From positions 186,001 through 250,000 of the forward strand of contig PUQB01000333.1 of assembly GCA_003024785.1 (NCBI GenBank): a stretch of DNA of 64,000 nucleotides, written 5' to 3'. Positions 13,296-25,739 of this stretch are shown here, one piece after another. The stretch's first letter is position 1; each line of letters begins with the position of its first letter. Under the pieces are notes generated by a model, which saw nothing but the letters and a program-made list of their open reading frames with translations, did not search any database and was not told the DNA's origin. The DNA is from Selaginella tamariscina. Its lineage: Eukaryota; Streptophyta; Lycopodiopsida; Selaginellales; Selaginellaceae. The position numbers and the translations under genes were made by a program.

Positions 13296-15120
13296 AACGT
13301 GAAAGTAAAAGAGAAGTAAACAAGTACAATATGATACACACACACTTTTATACGAAAGATCGAAGTTACCTGTTTTCTACTTGTTTGGGACTGAGTAGGA
13401 GCTGGCGGACACCGTCCAAATGAACTTATCATGTGTGAAGATGGTGGCAGTGGCAAAGTGAGAAAGAATGTGCAAATCTCTTACTTAAGCAATGTAATTA
13501 AAGATGATTTTTCATTATCATCATTAGAAGATTACGAAGTTCTTACAGGTTTGTAAGCAAGCAGCTGATGCAACAATACAGAAAAACACCTACAGTTGTT
13601 TCTCACAGCCGCAATGGTCCTACGGCCTCAAATAGAAAACGTGGCTGGTTCTGGACAAGTTGTAATCGACTACAAAAATTGACATACTCATGTAATGGTT
13701 TTATAATTCTTATGTTAAATTGAGACTCTACCTGTGTATTGTGTACCTATACATGTGATCTTTTACATTTCCTAGTTCATATTAATCATTTGCATGTAGT
13801 TGACCAATCAAGTTTGAATTGATTTTCACATATATTATGGTGATTTCTTTTTATTAAATTATTATCTTTATAAATTATTTTCATATTATTATTATATAAA
13901 TACTATCGAATCTGAATTTAAAACTTGGTTATTATATATGATATTTAACACTAGGAAACATTACATCCATATTTACATAAATATCCTCAATTTTTTTTAA
14001 ACTGTGTAAAACATAATAAATTAAAATATAAAAATTCAGTTTACCATAAATAATTTTAAATATAGCATTAACATTTAAGATTACTATTATAAGAAATTAC
14101 AATTAAATAACTTTAAAAAAGTAAAAATTAAACAAATTATTTTCTAGAATTTATTTATAAAATGTTTAATATAAATATTTTATTTAATCAAGTCCAAATA
14201 TTAGTCACTTTATTTAAAATTTAATAAAATATTTTGGTTATTTTATTTAATTGTGTTAGAATTTTAAATGAAATAGAATGATATTAATTATAATATATTT
14301 AATATATAGAAATTATTTTTAAAATAATAAATATATATGGCTAATTTATAATAAATTTGAAATGAAACAAATTAATAATAATCTTTTAAATAACTATATA
14401 TGTTTACTTAATTATGTTTAGGAGATAAATTACAAATTAATAAAAGAATTTTATATATTTTTCATACATTTTATTGAAGTGTATGCAGTTCTAATATTTG
14501 AATAAAAATATAACTTTAAGAACTTCATATAATATATATGTAAATAAAAATCTGAGAAGTGCATATGTAATTTTCTCTTCAATCAATATAATATATGTTT
14601 AATAATATATTTAGATAAAAGGAAACGCTGTGCCGCGTGCGTGCGCGAGCATGTGCTTGTTGACACACTGTCACACGCATTAAAACATGTAAAAAGCTAT
14701 ATTATATTTATAGTGAAGTTCCTTCTGTGCTTTAATGTATACACACGTACATATACGTATGTATCTTTATAATATAAATGCATAAATGAATAAATAAAAT
14801 ATAAAAGAAAGGGAAATTATAATCTTGACCGTGAAACTTGAGTTATTTTCCTAACGTCTTTAAAATTGCTTTGTTAAATTAATAATTATTTCACATAAAT
14901 GACAACACACACATATATAATCTCTTGATCTTCCTAATATCTAGGTAGAAAGAAAAATTTACTTATTGAGTTACTTACGAAATAAGTTTGAATAATAATT
15001 TAATAATGTAATAAGTGAAAGTATACTATACATCTTGAATTTTTATTTATTTTCAAAAAATATTAAATTACACACATACACCTAGTTATTACAAAATTAG
15101 ATTTTAAATATATAGAACCT
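13296..15120. repeat. AT-rich duplicated block, copy 2 (from ~13,930)
   Basis: Apart from the kinase-like exon at 13,370-13,456 no gene is seen. From about 13,930 the sequence matches the first ~750 bases of the window in direct orientation, and matches 17,720-18,330 and 16,550-16,690 in inverted orientation: for example 'tttaatcaagtccaaatatt' at 14,185 versus its complement near 16,675. Confidence 0.6.
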
Positions 15121-15124
15121 TTAT

Positions 15125-15740
15125 TAATTAGGTTTGACAGAGATAAGGATGAAGCCAGAAAAATTCTCAATGTGTGTGGTAACAAGCAAGGCAGCCAAGA
15201 TGGAGAAGTTCATGGCAGTGGCACAAGTTCTTAATGGGATTGCAGGCAAGGTGGTAGTATTATGCAAAGACAAACAAACGGCAGAATGTCTAAAAAAAAG
15301 ATGAAGAGATGCATAAAGCCATCGAGATATGGACGTCTTGTTCTCGATGATCTGATGAAACAGCGGCCGCAAGGTTCTGTAAAAATACAAATCACCACGA
15401 CGAATCATTGATATTTTAGCAAGATCGTCTGGCAAATCTGTCATTCTCATTGCTTATGACGTAGGATGTGGCGAGGACATTGAAAACCTAGTTAACTGGG
15501 GTTACTGGCGAAAATCCTACTGTTATAAGCTTATGGAGGTTGTCACTTTGCAAGAGAGGTAGAGGATTTTACACGAGAGACATTCTATGAGGATTTTTTA
15601 GTAAAGAGTAGGAGAAATTATCAGGATAAGCAAGGACGAAAGAGGGAATTACCATCTTCAGAATCGTCTCAGGCCGCAAGAAAATTCGCTACGACTTAGC
15701 TTTCCATTTTTCTCAAGTGTTCACGTTTAAATATGAGATA
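15125..15740 (+). pseudogene. DEAD-box RNA helicase C-domain fragment, copy 2 (decayed)
   Basis: This parallels copy 1 at 1,990-2,600 in the same orientation. A stretch with KMEKFMAVAQVLNG and KVVVLCKDKQTAE is followed by a stop near 15,302. Further on SGKSVILIAYDVGCGEDIE can be read, matching the position of helicase motif V (usual form VATDVAARGLDI) with several key residues changed. Frame breaks and the missing motifs I-III mark it as dead. Both copies sit next to the same AT-rich block, so they were duplicated together. Confidence 0.5.
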
Positions 15741-16290
15741 GGCGTGTACTATTCATATATGAATGGCAGGATGCATTCCCAGAATACAGAATAAGTGGTA
15801 TAATCCTGTTGTTGACATGTAGGATGATCCGTAGATTCTTCAATTCAGGAACAACAGTGCTCATGTGAGGCCTCTTTCACGGAGTCTCTGCAAGTTCTAC
15901 CGCTCGTATGTTCCCATTTTAGAATCCAGGTTCTTACAAGGAATGATCCCGGCACACTGCACTCCAAACTGCCTCGATTTCCTTAGGGTTTCGAGATGTA
16001 CCCGTGTGGATGTGTCTTGAGCAGACCAGATTTCACTGCGCAACCAGTGTCAACTCTCGTAAATCCAGTAATCTGTGAAACTTCTACCAAAGAGTTCCTT
16101 TGTAGATGCTGACTGCAGCTGTAACATTGACTGTGATTAAATTAGCTTATTGGTATGCTCAGGAAGATCATTAGATGCTGACTGCAGCTTTAACATTAAC
16201 TGTGATTAAATTAACTTACTGGTACATGCTCAGGAGATTAAGAGGTTATATATATATGTATATATGTATTGCTGTTTATGTGAAATAATT
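15740..16290. other. Intervening sequence, no gene recognised
   Basis: Mixed-composition sequence between the helicase fragment and the inverted AT-rich arm. A short direct repeat is visible: 'agatgctgactgcag' followed by a shared 'taacattaactgtgattaaat' type stretch occurs near 16,104 and again near 16,173. Confidence 0.4.
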
Positions 16291-18330
16291 ACCAGTTTAA
16301 CAAAAGCAAGATTATATTTTATTTATTTATTTATGCATCTATATAGATGTGTTATATATATGTTTTTATATATAAAAATACATTAAAGCACAGAAGAAAC
16401 TTCACTATAAAGCTTTTGCATGTTTCCCCAAGCACGCGCTCACACAGCGTTCACTTTGATCTAGATATATTGTTAACAATTGTAAAGGGACGTAAATATT
16501 TCAACTCTCGATTTATGTATTTAGAATTATAGAGTATATTTATATATATAATTATTTTCAAAAAATTTTATATATATTAAATATACATACTTAATTATAT
16601 CATTCTATTTCATTTAAAATTCCAACACATTTAAATAAAATAACCAGAATATTTCATTAAATTTTAAATAAAGTGACTAATATTTGGACTTGATTAAATA
16701 TAAAGAGTTAATGTTATATATATAAAGAGTTAATGTTATAAGTATTATCTTAAACGGAACACTGCCTCTGATTGGAATTGGCCGTGCAAGTGACGGTGTT
16801 TTGGGAGTGAGTGAGAAGTATGCTTTGAAGGTTATTGATACATATACACAAATAGATTACAAGGAAGAAGCTGCTGCACAGGTAGCTGCATTTGAGGTTG
16901 CAGGAGGAACTATCAATTTCCTAGAGTGTGTGGTGCATGGGGAAGTGTGGAAGAGTTTTATGCCTCTGAAGAAACCCACGGCTTGATAGATCTTGAATTA
17001 CTTACCTTGGCTAAAGTACAAAGTTAGGCAGCCCTTCATCATAATGGAGAGACTTTATGATGCAGAGAGAGCTTTCTTTAGAGGTTCTCGTGACGTTTTG
17101 ACAGGTTATGATTTGAATCAAGTGATAAGCGAGCTCGGCAAGTTATTTGTAGAAATGTTCTTCATCAAAGGGTACGACTTTTATGATGTGGAGTTGGTTC
17201 GTTGTAGTGCAGGACTTTATTTGATTGATTTGGCTTCTGTAAGCCAGCCCGAGATGTTTCTCCTGAACAAGTGGCGAGGACATCTGCAAGTCGATTTTGG
17301 ATCTACATGAAAATCAGTTGCTTCCACGACCAGGTACAAGTCTGTATGAAGCCTTTTGAGATAGCTTCCTCGAGGTGGTGACCGCGTACCGCCCCGAACT
17401 GGTAGAGGATATAACATCTGAATGTTTCACAGCTGATCGTCTTGGGGTAAGTGAATCCGAGAGTTCTGAAACTGACGAAGGCTACGATGACACATCTGAT
17501 GCCGATGGAAGTGAGAGCAAGAAGAGGCGAATTGATTAGAAGGGAATATCATAGTCACTGTTGCTTATTTGTTTATGTTTGACACTTGTTGTTTTTTATG
17601 TGCTACTGTTTTAAGACATATTTGTATATTCACCAAATATTCCTATCTGAAGAGATGTGTAAATATAGCTTCGTAATGTTAGCATATATATATATATATT
17701 TGACATTTTTCCTACTTACATATATATTATATGAAGTTTTTAAAATTATATTTTTACTCAAATACGAGAACTTCATACACTTTAATAAAATGTATTTTTA
17801 CAAAATATATTAAATTCATTATTAATTTGTAATTTATAACATTTAACTCCAAAACATAGTTAATTAAACGTATATAGTACAATATAATATAGCTATTTAA
17901 AGATGATTTACTACTATTTTCTTACATTAAGTATATTTATTTTATACATTATATATAATTAATATCTTTTATTTCATTTGAAATTCGAACACAATAACTA
18001 AAATAGCAAGAATATTTTATTAAATAAATAGACTAATCTTTGGATTTGATTAAATAAATATTCATTTTATAGAAATAGCATATAAACTTTTGAATATAAT
18101 TTTGTTTCATTTAATTTTTTTAAATGTTTTTCTATTTTAAAATTTTTATAATGGTTAAAATCTTTATATTTAAACTTATTTATGGTAAACTGACTTGGTA
18201 TATTCTAATTTATTATGTTTTAGAGAAAAAATTAAAATTTTTGAAAAGAAAATAAGATATAGTTTTAAAATTTTGAGGATATATATGGAAAAACTTGGTG
18301 GGTTTATATGTAATTCTTCCTAGTTTAAAT
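16290..18330. repeat. Inverted arm of the AT-rich duplicated block
   Basis: Parts are reverse-complement relatives of 13.9-14.9 kb: 16,330-16,480 contains 'tgcatctatatagatgtgtt', the complement of a stretch near 640; 16,550-16,690 matches 14,190-14,330; 17,720-18,330 matches 13,930-14,560. A decayed kinase-like copy interrupts the arm at 16,750-17,539. The arms are diverged and rearranged rather than a clean palindrome. Confidence 0.5.
16750..17539 (+). pseudogene. Protein-kinase-like gene, copy 2 (5'-truncated, frame-broken)
   Basis: It shows the same domain order as copy 1: GIGRASDGV (glycine loop), YALKVID (VAIK-like lysine), QVAAFEVAGG (possible alphaC), PFIIMERLYDAERAFF (hinge and beyond), GYDFYDVELVRC (degenerate HRD loop) and LYLIDLA where copy 1 keeps LYLIDFG. 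The tail ends at a TAG near 17,539 after KKRRID. Frame breaks occur near 16,985-17,010 and 17,230. The acidic N-terminal exon of copy 1 is missing, and the loss of DFG argues against activity. Copy 1 is on the opposite strand about 8 kb away. Confidence 0.55.
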
Positions 18331-18534
18331 ATGATATGTATAATATTTCAAAGTAAATTAAATTTACTTCATTTCATTTATACCATATGCATATACACCT
18401 CAGTGGTTCAAATATGTATTCAGTGTTCTGAATATGAGAAGTATACTATAAACATAAAAAAAAAATAAAATAAAAATTAGAGAGGATTTATTGTACAAAA
18501 TGGTTATACATCCAAGTTAAAATATAAAATGAAG

Positions 18535-20165
18535 TTACCAAGCTTCAGCCCTTTCACTTTGTTTATCTATCCTGTTAATTAACCTTGGTGAACTCCTCAT
18601 TATCTTTGGTTTACCATGCTTTAGACGATGGTAATGATGGTAATGATTATTATGGTGATTATTACTCTGATGTAGGTATTCAGCTTCATATTCCTGAACC
18701 AATAAACATAATAAGGGAGAGATGACATTGATATACTTTAAAGTACACACACACCTCCCATGCTGGAGCCTTCTATAAACATACACATATAATATGAGTA
18801 TATGCATATACATATATATATACCTTGGATTCTTCTGATTTTTCTTTGGCTATTCCACCACTTGCAACACACTGGTCGTCATCCTTGTCCTTGTTGTGTG
18901 ACAAAGAAGTGGCAGCTCCAGTATCTAATATAGCTTCTTGCCTGTCCCTTATGGTCCTCAGTATTAGCGTCTTTAGTATATTCATCACTTGTACAGCGTG
19001 CATCAATGCTGTTAGTGGATCTGCCATCTGCACACATACAATTGTGTGTGTGTGCGTGCGTATTTCTTCAGTTATATATAGACCAGATCGATATGGACAA
19101 AGAAAGTACATAGCAATACACAAAACATATACATAGATGTATATGTGTGTTTTTAACACATACCTGTGTCATGTTAGGTGCAAAAACCATGGCAATGTTA
19201 CGAGCATTCATCTTGTTAGAAGCTTCTTCCTGTGCTACGTCGGCCATTAAGTTAATAGCCCAGTCAAGGAGAGCAGCCTGTGTAGGAGGTAATAATTTAA
19301 CTAACTCCACACACTGCTCCTCCGTGTGACACTGCATTACTTGGTCCGGTGTTAAACTATCTAAAACTCCCTTCGGTAGCTCCCTAAACCACGCCTGTTT
19401 AAGGAAAACAAATTTTAATTGTTAAAAAACGTTATGTGTATGGATGATATAGACATGTTATACATGATCTCATGAGTGTACACGGAATACATTGTGGCTT
19501 ACATATCTATACGCTACGATAACAAATAATAGCGAATGCCTAGCTGATACATAGACTTAACTAGTATACAGTGTGGTGCCACCTTACACCACCACTTGTT
19601 CATACTGCTATTAAGTGATCCTATTCCTCTATATAAAACATACTTTTAATACATAAACCAGTATATATACACGCGTTTATATGTGTATAATATGAATGTA
19701 TGTCTGCACGCGCACGCACGCACACACACACACACACCTTAATAAGTCCAGCAAGGCAGTGAAGATCAATGTCATAAGGGACAATCCCTCTATTAAGCTG
19801 CTCCCTAAGAATCTCCTCATGACTATTTTCTGCGTTTATCCTGAATATTCCCTCGGCCTACACAAGAACATTGTGAATTTAACATCAGTTATTCATGGTT
19901 TTCACTAAATATACAAGTTATCAGTCGCAATGTCTTAGCTTATGCATATATACACATACATACATATATATGTGGATACACATGTAATTTATACTGACCT
20001 TAAGTCCCCCTTGGCTGTAGAGTCTTTCCTGCATCAGTAAAAGAATTGTTGGAATGCTATTACCCTTAGGATCAAATGAGCACTGCATAGACTCTGGAGA
20101 TACACCAAATACACTTGCACTGCATAAAAACATAAATATAGAGTTGAAGGGCGTAGGTGTGTTAT

Positions 20166-20225
<60 letters not shown>

Positions 20226-21527
20226 ATAGACATGTGTTGTGCGTACAACTAGGAAGGTAGTTAGGGATTTCTCTCTATGTAAAATGCCAATGTCTAAACT
20301 GTCAAACTTAAATACATGTATCTGAATTCATATCTATTTATATGCTATAATACGGATATGCTTGAAGTTCACATATGCTATATCATGCTTGGCTTCATTT
20401 GCGCTTATTACTATACCTTGCACTAGGGACTCTACACGGGATTTCAATCTCAAACTCCATAGGCAATCCGAGGAAACCATTAAACCTATCAAAAGTTACA
20501 TGAGTGACGTGTTGAACATTCGTTGGCCATGAAATGTCCATCGTCGCAGCTTCTTCCTCAGAAGTCTTGCACGTTAATAGCGACTTTCTCAGCGTGGCTA
20601 TCACCAGTTCTAACATGGACAGCTGTTCATCATCATCTTGCTCCCCACCTGCACGCACACCCGTACATAAACACACCTTTTACAATTTCATTAAAGTATT
20701 CCAACATAGTTAATAATGTAATAGAGTATAACGTGATATAGTCCATACTTATTGTCAATATAGTGCTCCACTTCCCATGTGCGTAATATTAAGCATACCA
20801 GTATAATATATGCATTTGTAGATAATAGAAAATATTAATACTATATAGTATGGAGTAATCTATAACCGCATTAAATACATACTTATATTATGGAACAATA
20901 GCATAAAATTATATGCTCTTTATGAGCATATCGTGTTCTCATGAAATTTAGATAATATTTAATTGAGGAGAACATATAAGCATGAATCAGCATTAATGCA
21001 ACATATAAACTATAATAATCGTACAAACATTGATATTAAACTAAGAGGATATAATCTAGTATATTATAATATACATATAATTAATACATACCTTCAAGTT
21101 GTTCACCACGAAGCCTCATTTTCTCTCTCCTTATAACTAAGTCTTCAAACTTCACGGATAAGTGCATGCTTCCATCTTCAGCAGAAACATGGGATCCTGC
21201 TAATAAACAAACACGCACGTACGTACATACTACATACACCCATGTATATATATATATGTATATACCTGATAAGTTAGCTGGGGATGAAACCATACCAGAC
21301 CCTTCAGAATCCGAATTAGTGTTATTATTACTGGAGATGAAGAGTGGCGGTGAGAGGCCTCTTAAACTGTAGCTATCAGATTCCAGAATATCCGGAGTCA
21401 CTGATTCTAAAATATCCGGTGAAAAGTGCCTCTGTTGTTGATGAGTAAGCATATCTGTCATTTCTTCACCTTGTTTCTTGTTGGTTTTATTAGTCTCCCC
21501 TCTCCTTTGCATGTAGCTTTGCTGCAT
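18535..21527 (-). CDS. ROPGAP: ROP GTPase-activating protein with CRIB motif (8 exons, 478 aa)
   Basis: Stimulates GTP hydrolysis on plant ROP small GTPases, which steer polarity and signalling at the plasma membrane. Exons on the minus strand: 21,266-21,527, 21,092-21,199, 20,417-20,648, 19,999-20,119, 19,738-19,857, 19,164-19,394, 18,824-19,027, 18,535-18,693; lengths sum to 1,437 nt with consistent phase. The CRIB motif is in exon 3 (ISWPTNVQHVTHVTFDRF). The RhoGAP domain covers exons 4-7, with the arginine finger in AEGIFRI at the start of exon 5, and KMNARNIAMVFAPNMTQ in exon 6. The N-terminus is low-complexity; the C-terminal exon has a His/Asn-rich run. The start is the first ATG after a 5'UTR acceptor (TTTTTTCAG near 21,540). 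CRIB directly before RhoGAP is plant-specific. The gene is undamaged. Confidence 0.95.
20168..20221. repeat. (GA)n microsatellite, ~54 bp
   Basis: An uninterrupted GA run in the ROPGAP intron between exons 3 and 4, about 50 bases from the acceptor of exon 4. Confidence 0.98.
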
Positions 21528-22480
21528 CAGAAATTACCTGAAAAAAATAAATATATTATACATACATAAATATATACCAAGATAATGCAATGCATGTAAC
21601 AAGTTACCCAACACGAATATGAAATAATATGTAGATTGAATGATAGAGAAGAAGAGAGTTTCCCTTCATTCCACTTATCCCGTGTGCATACACATACACA
21701 CATGCAATGTCATCTCACAAGATACCCAAAAAGAATTTCTGTGAAGAAATATATATACATGCTTCTTACATGTATACATGTGTGCGGATCGTCATCTAGC
21801 AAAATTTCTGTGAAGAAACTAATATCCAACATGTATGTGAACAAGATCCCACCAAGAAGAAATATAAAACAGATATATACCCAGTAAGAATTTGTGCAAA
21901 GAATTGTAAAACACGAACTAATACATATGCTATGTACACAATACAGACCTATGTCCGAGTGTTACAAAGACTACTCAATTTGTATAGGGGCAAGAAACGT
22001 GTACAATACGCACCTGTCTACGAGAGCGTTGGCATACACATACACACACATCTGCGTTGACATGCACGTATGTATGTAAAAAGCCCACCTAGAATAAACG
22101 CAGAGCATCACGGAAAAATGCGTAAGTACCTGCATACCCATGTTTGAGTTCAGAATTTCTGAAACACCCTTTTGCCCTTTTTGCCCTTTCTTTATAAAAA
22201 CGCTCAAGATTGTGTAAATACGGCCACACGCTCGCTACATAGCCATAACAGACACAGGCTTTCTGTTGATCTTTGCTTGTCTGTATCCCCTTGTACACAT
22301 TTACCCTTAAAAAATAGTGAAAAATCTCAAAAACTCGAAGAAAATGGAGAAAAATAGCACAAAATGAAGGCATCAGAGATCAGGATCCTGTAACAGAGCC
22401 GCCATAGCCAGAGCTTACCGTAAGGGCAAGAAATACAAACACAAGGAGCCAAGAAACAGAAACCCTGCATTGGAATACGA
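21528..22480 (-). promoter_or_regulatory. 5' leader and probable UTR intron of the ROPGAP gene
   Basis: A good acceptor (TTTTTTCAG|GTAATTTC near 21,537) precedes the start codon, and a candidate donor (TATGCAG|GTACTTACG near 22,125) lies upstream, implying an intron of roughly 0.6 kb. The leader runs to about 22,480. Farther upstream, AACCCTAACG-like text occurs near 22,522. The exact transcription start is not visible. Confidence 0.45.
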
Positions 22481-23523
22481 GCGGGGGTTTAGCCAGTTAA
22501 ACGTGGTTAATTAATATTAACCCTAACGAATATTCTCCCGGATATACCCGCATGCGCGGGCTATTGGCGCACACATTTGAAAATATAAAGCAAATTGTCT
22601 GGCTGGCCAGATATAGGAAAAGCTCATTTTTGCAATATAATTAACTTAATTAGTTAACAATGATTGACATTGTAATTAATTTGTTTGATCAACACGTGTC
22701 TTTATATAAATATAAATTATTACACGTCAGCATGTTTTTTAATTAATTAAAAGTTTTTTACTTAGATTATACAAAAATAAACTAGATTGTCAATTCGTGC
22801 TTTTATTATGTACTAGTTTAAACTCCTGGAATCGCCATCACACATGGAAAAACCACGATATATATAATATATAACCATATATGATTTTCTAATTATATAC
22901 TAAATTTAAATTAAAATCAAGTTGTCAATTATAAAATAATAAATTTAATTTAATTCTTTTATCAAAAAACAAGCACACACTTTCAAGGATTTCGCTTTCA
23001 AGGGCCAGAAAAATAGAACGTTCAATAACTGCACATACATTTAATTAAACTAAAATAATATAACTAAACAACCTTCATAAATTCACATACCTTTGATCAA
23101 ACTAAAATAACATATACATTAATTCCACATACCATCCTAAACATTTTTTAATATTTAATTTTATATAATTAATTAATCGAGATTCAAACAGCATTCATTG
23201 TAGGTCTTCGTTGTGAAGACTGTTGTCTGGTTTCACATTATGTACACTTATATTCCCCTTCCACAGATTAATTAATATATGTTCAACTAGATAACTATAT
23301 GTATGTTATAATTTATTACTATATGTTAAATATGTACTTTTGATATCATCTGTAAAAACAACAACTCAAATGATGTAGACAATCTAAACCCTAAACATAT
23401 AGAAGCCAGGCCTATAATAAAACAAAAACATTTAATAGAATATTAATAATATAGTACAAACATTATAAACATAAATATTTGATATAGTATATATTTAAAC
23501 TGTTTTAAAGATAATTAATTTAC
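22480..23523. other. Intergenic AT-rich DNA between eIF1 and ROPGAP
   Basis: About 1 kb of AT-rich sequence with no supported gene. It should contain the ROPGAP promoter and the 3' end of the eIF1 transcript. Confidence 0.5.
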
Positions 23524-24607
23524 CTAAAAACCATGTATTTTGATATGGTCCTTTTTCACAACACCAGCCTGGGAAAATAATAAAACAGCAGACAAAAATT
23601 AATAAATTTATATGATTTGAGGCAGACATTCTAAAATATAATAAAAACCTTATCCTGTATAAATTAATAAATATAACACGAACCTGTACCAGGAATTGTG
23701 AGACATTTTTTCTCTGGTCTCCCTGTAGTTGAATAACCTGCAAAACACAGACACGTACATATGTACACACATACATATACACATACATATACATATATAT
23801 ATATATAACACGTATATATTATTACTGTAGCACACTCACTTGCCCCAGCTCTGCATCATCTACAACAGTCCCATTACAGCAAAACTCCTGAAAACTAATA
23901 AATAAATAAATAATGAAATATCATTAATTATTATTATTATTATTTTAATCTATACATTGTTCATGTGTAAAAAATTAAAAAAAAACACAATATCTGGAGT
24001 AAATTAAATCATATATCTCTCAAATCTATGTATACCCCTGAAACTTCAATATCAAAATGTATGTTCAAAAGATGAGTAAGAAATTATAAGTCATGGGGAA
24101 AACACAAGCAATTAAACATATATAATATAGTTATTAAAAACATTATGGCATTTACTAGCATTTTCTTATTATATTTGTGACAATTTACTAAGAAAGCTTC
24201 ATTCTATGTAAGATTTAAATAAATTTAACTTTCAATGGGGTATATATGTAAATTTAAAACCTCAAGTGTGTGAATTGATCTATGTGGTGGTGTGTGTGTG
24301 TGTGTGTGTTAGAATTGAGTTATATACACACGCGTTTGAAGTCTTTAAGGATTTTGTTGTAGTTATACTCCTTAGTTAATCCCTGAACAGTGGTTAAACT
24401 CTTCCTTCCATTTCGTTGCTGTATTCGAACATGAACATAGTCCTTGGAAGATCCTGCCCCTTGATCATCAATATTCGCATCGGCAAACGGATCTAAATAA
24501 AGAAAAATAATAAAATAAAATAATAATAAATAAAAATTACATATAAATAAAGAATATGTTCGAAACTCACCAAAAGTACCCGGAATCTGTATATCAAAAT
24601 CTGACAT
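23524..24607 (-). CDS. eIF1: Translation initiation factor eIF1 (SUI1 family), 5 exons, 114 aa
   Basis: A small factor that binds the 40S subunit near the P site and enforces correct AUG selection. Minus-strand exons: 24,571-24,607, 24,332-24,492, 23,840-23,887, 23,684-23,737, 23,524-23,568. They total 345 nt and all junctions are GT-AG with matching phase. Sequence marks in order: MSDFDIQIPGTFD start, DPFADAN, VHVRIQQRNGRKSLTTVQGL, EFCCNGTVV, VIQLQGDQRKNVSQFLVQ and the terminal IKIHGF. These are the usual conserved blocks, and the length is normal for the family. The donor of exon 2 is CGC|GTGTGT, part of a TG-rich intron start. The stop codon is followed at once by GTAAAT. The gene looks intact. 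Confidence 0.97.
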
Positions 24608-24663
24608 GTAGCTACAAAATAGAGAGAATAAAATGCAGAAAATATAAGCTCCAACTGCTTTCA

Positions 24664-24712
24664 ATTCAAGACTCCACGAGATTCGAACCCGGCGTGATCC
24701 AACGGTCTAGAT
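24664..24712 (-). other. tRNA-like relic with a B-box, upstream of eIF1
   Basis: On the minus strand the sequence contains CGGGTTCGAATCTCG, where GGTTCGAATCT closely fits the RNA polymerase III B-box and can fold as a T-arm. No convincing acceptor stem, anticodon arm or A-box was found, so this is at most a fragment of a tRNA or of a tRNA-derived SINE. It lies 60-100 bases upstream of the eIF1 start codon. Confidence 0.3.
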
Positions 24713-24714
24713 GG

Positions 24715-25730
24715 TGCCTCTGTCAACCAATCAGAAATGAGTTTTTCTTTTCTTTTCTGTATTTAAATATTGCTTTTTCTTTATTTGAACGTGCAAATAC
24801 TAAACAAGTTTAACATCGGGGAGTTATGTACAATGTGAGAGAGACACCTATACGCTGAGATTTTTAAAATTAATATATATATTATAAAAATATACTAAAT
24901 TTGATATTAAATTTAATATTAATCATTAATAATATATTAATGAATAATATTAAATTTAATATCAAATTACGTTTATGCGAATCATAAGACCAAGTAAAAA
25001 TAAATTAAGTAACTATAGACAAATTAAAACAAATTAACTCAATACAATGCACCATATTCCATATAAAAATAGTTTTAAAAGTTTTAGATTATGGAAGTCT
25101 CTTTTAATAATGTGATGTGTCTGACAGGATTTTTGCAAATTTTTAAATCGAAAACAGTAAGAAGTATATATAAATATACAGATGTTTATCTATATATATT
25201 AATATTTTTTCCCGGACAAATTAGGGATTATATTATATATAGAATATATATACTACATATACACATTTATATATAAATATATGCATGTGTAATAAATATT
25301 TATAAATATACACATAAAATGTTTAATATACACATACATACAGTAACTATAGATATACACACATTATATACATGTATATCATTTGTATATACATTTATCA
25401 AATTTAAACTCTATATATTGTTGTGTGTGTGTGTGTATTGTTATTTACATGTGTATCACCAATGCACTGAATTAAAGTATGTATATAGACTTTATAATTA
25501 ATGTGTTCTAAAAATCTCATAGTTCTTTTAGAAATTAGAAATTGAAGTTCAATAATTTTAATTTAATAATATATAAACTTTACATTTTAAATGATAGTTA
25601 TTGGTCAATATTAATATTTTATAGTTATTAATAATTAAAATATAAATAAAGATAATTAATGATTATAGAAAACAAAACAGTGTACAATAAGTTTTTTCCC
25701 ATTATTTACTGAAATTACAAAAAAAAAAAC
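24715..25730. other. Intergenic AT-rich DNA between tRNase Z and eIF1
   Basis: A CCAAT element (CTGATTGGTT on the minus strand, near 24,730) lies about 120 bases upstream of eIF1 and could belong to its promoter. The rest is AT-rich with TA/TG repeats and no supported gene. Confidence 0.45.
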
Positions 25731-25739
25731 AAACAGACC

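Larger units (their letters stand above)
8173..13456 (-). pseudogene. Protein-kinase-like gene, copy 1, split by a hAT element in an intron
   Basis: On the minus strand an exon at 13,370-13,456 (start ATG at 13,456) ends in CAG|GTAAC, and the next exon begins at 8,988 after TTTTAG. The second exon encodes an acidic stretch, then a glycine-loop-like GHGRSSDSV, a VAIK-like AFKII, a hinge-like PFIIMERL and a terminal DFG in LYLIDFG; the HRD position reads YDFNDVELIRC, so it is degenerate. It ends at a TAG at 8,173 after a basic KKRRID tail. Compared with copy 2 (16,750-17,539), about 50 bases are missing after the N-lobe, which puts stops in frame, and there is another break near 8,560. The putative intron 8,989-13,369 contains the whole hAT element. 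The splice phase between the exons is not proven. It is kinase-like by motif order; substrate and subfamily are unknown. Confidence 0.55.
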
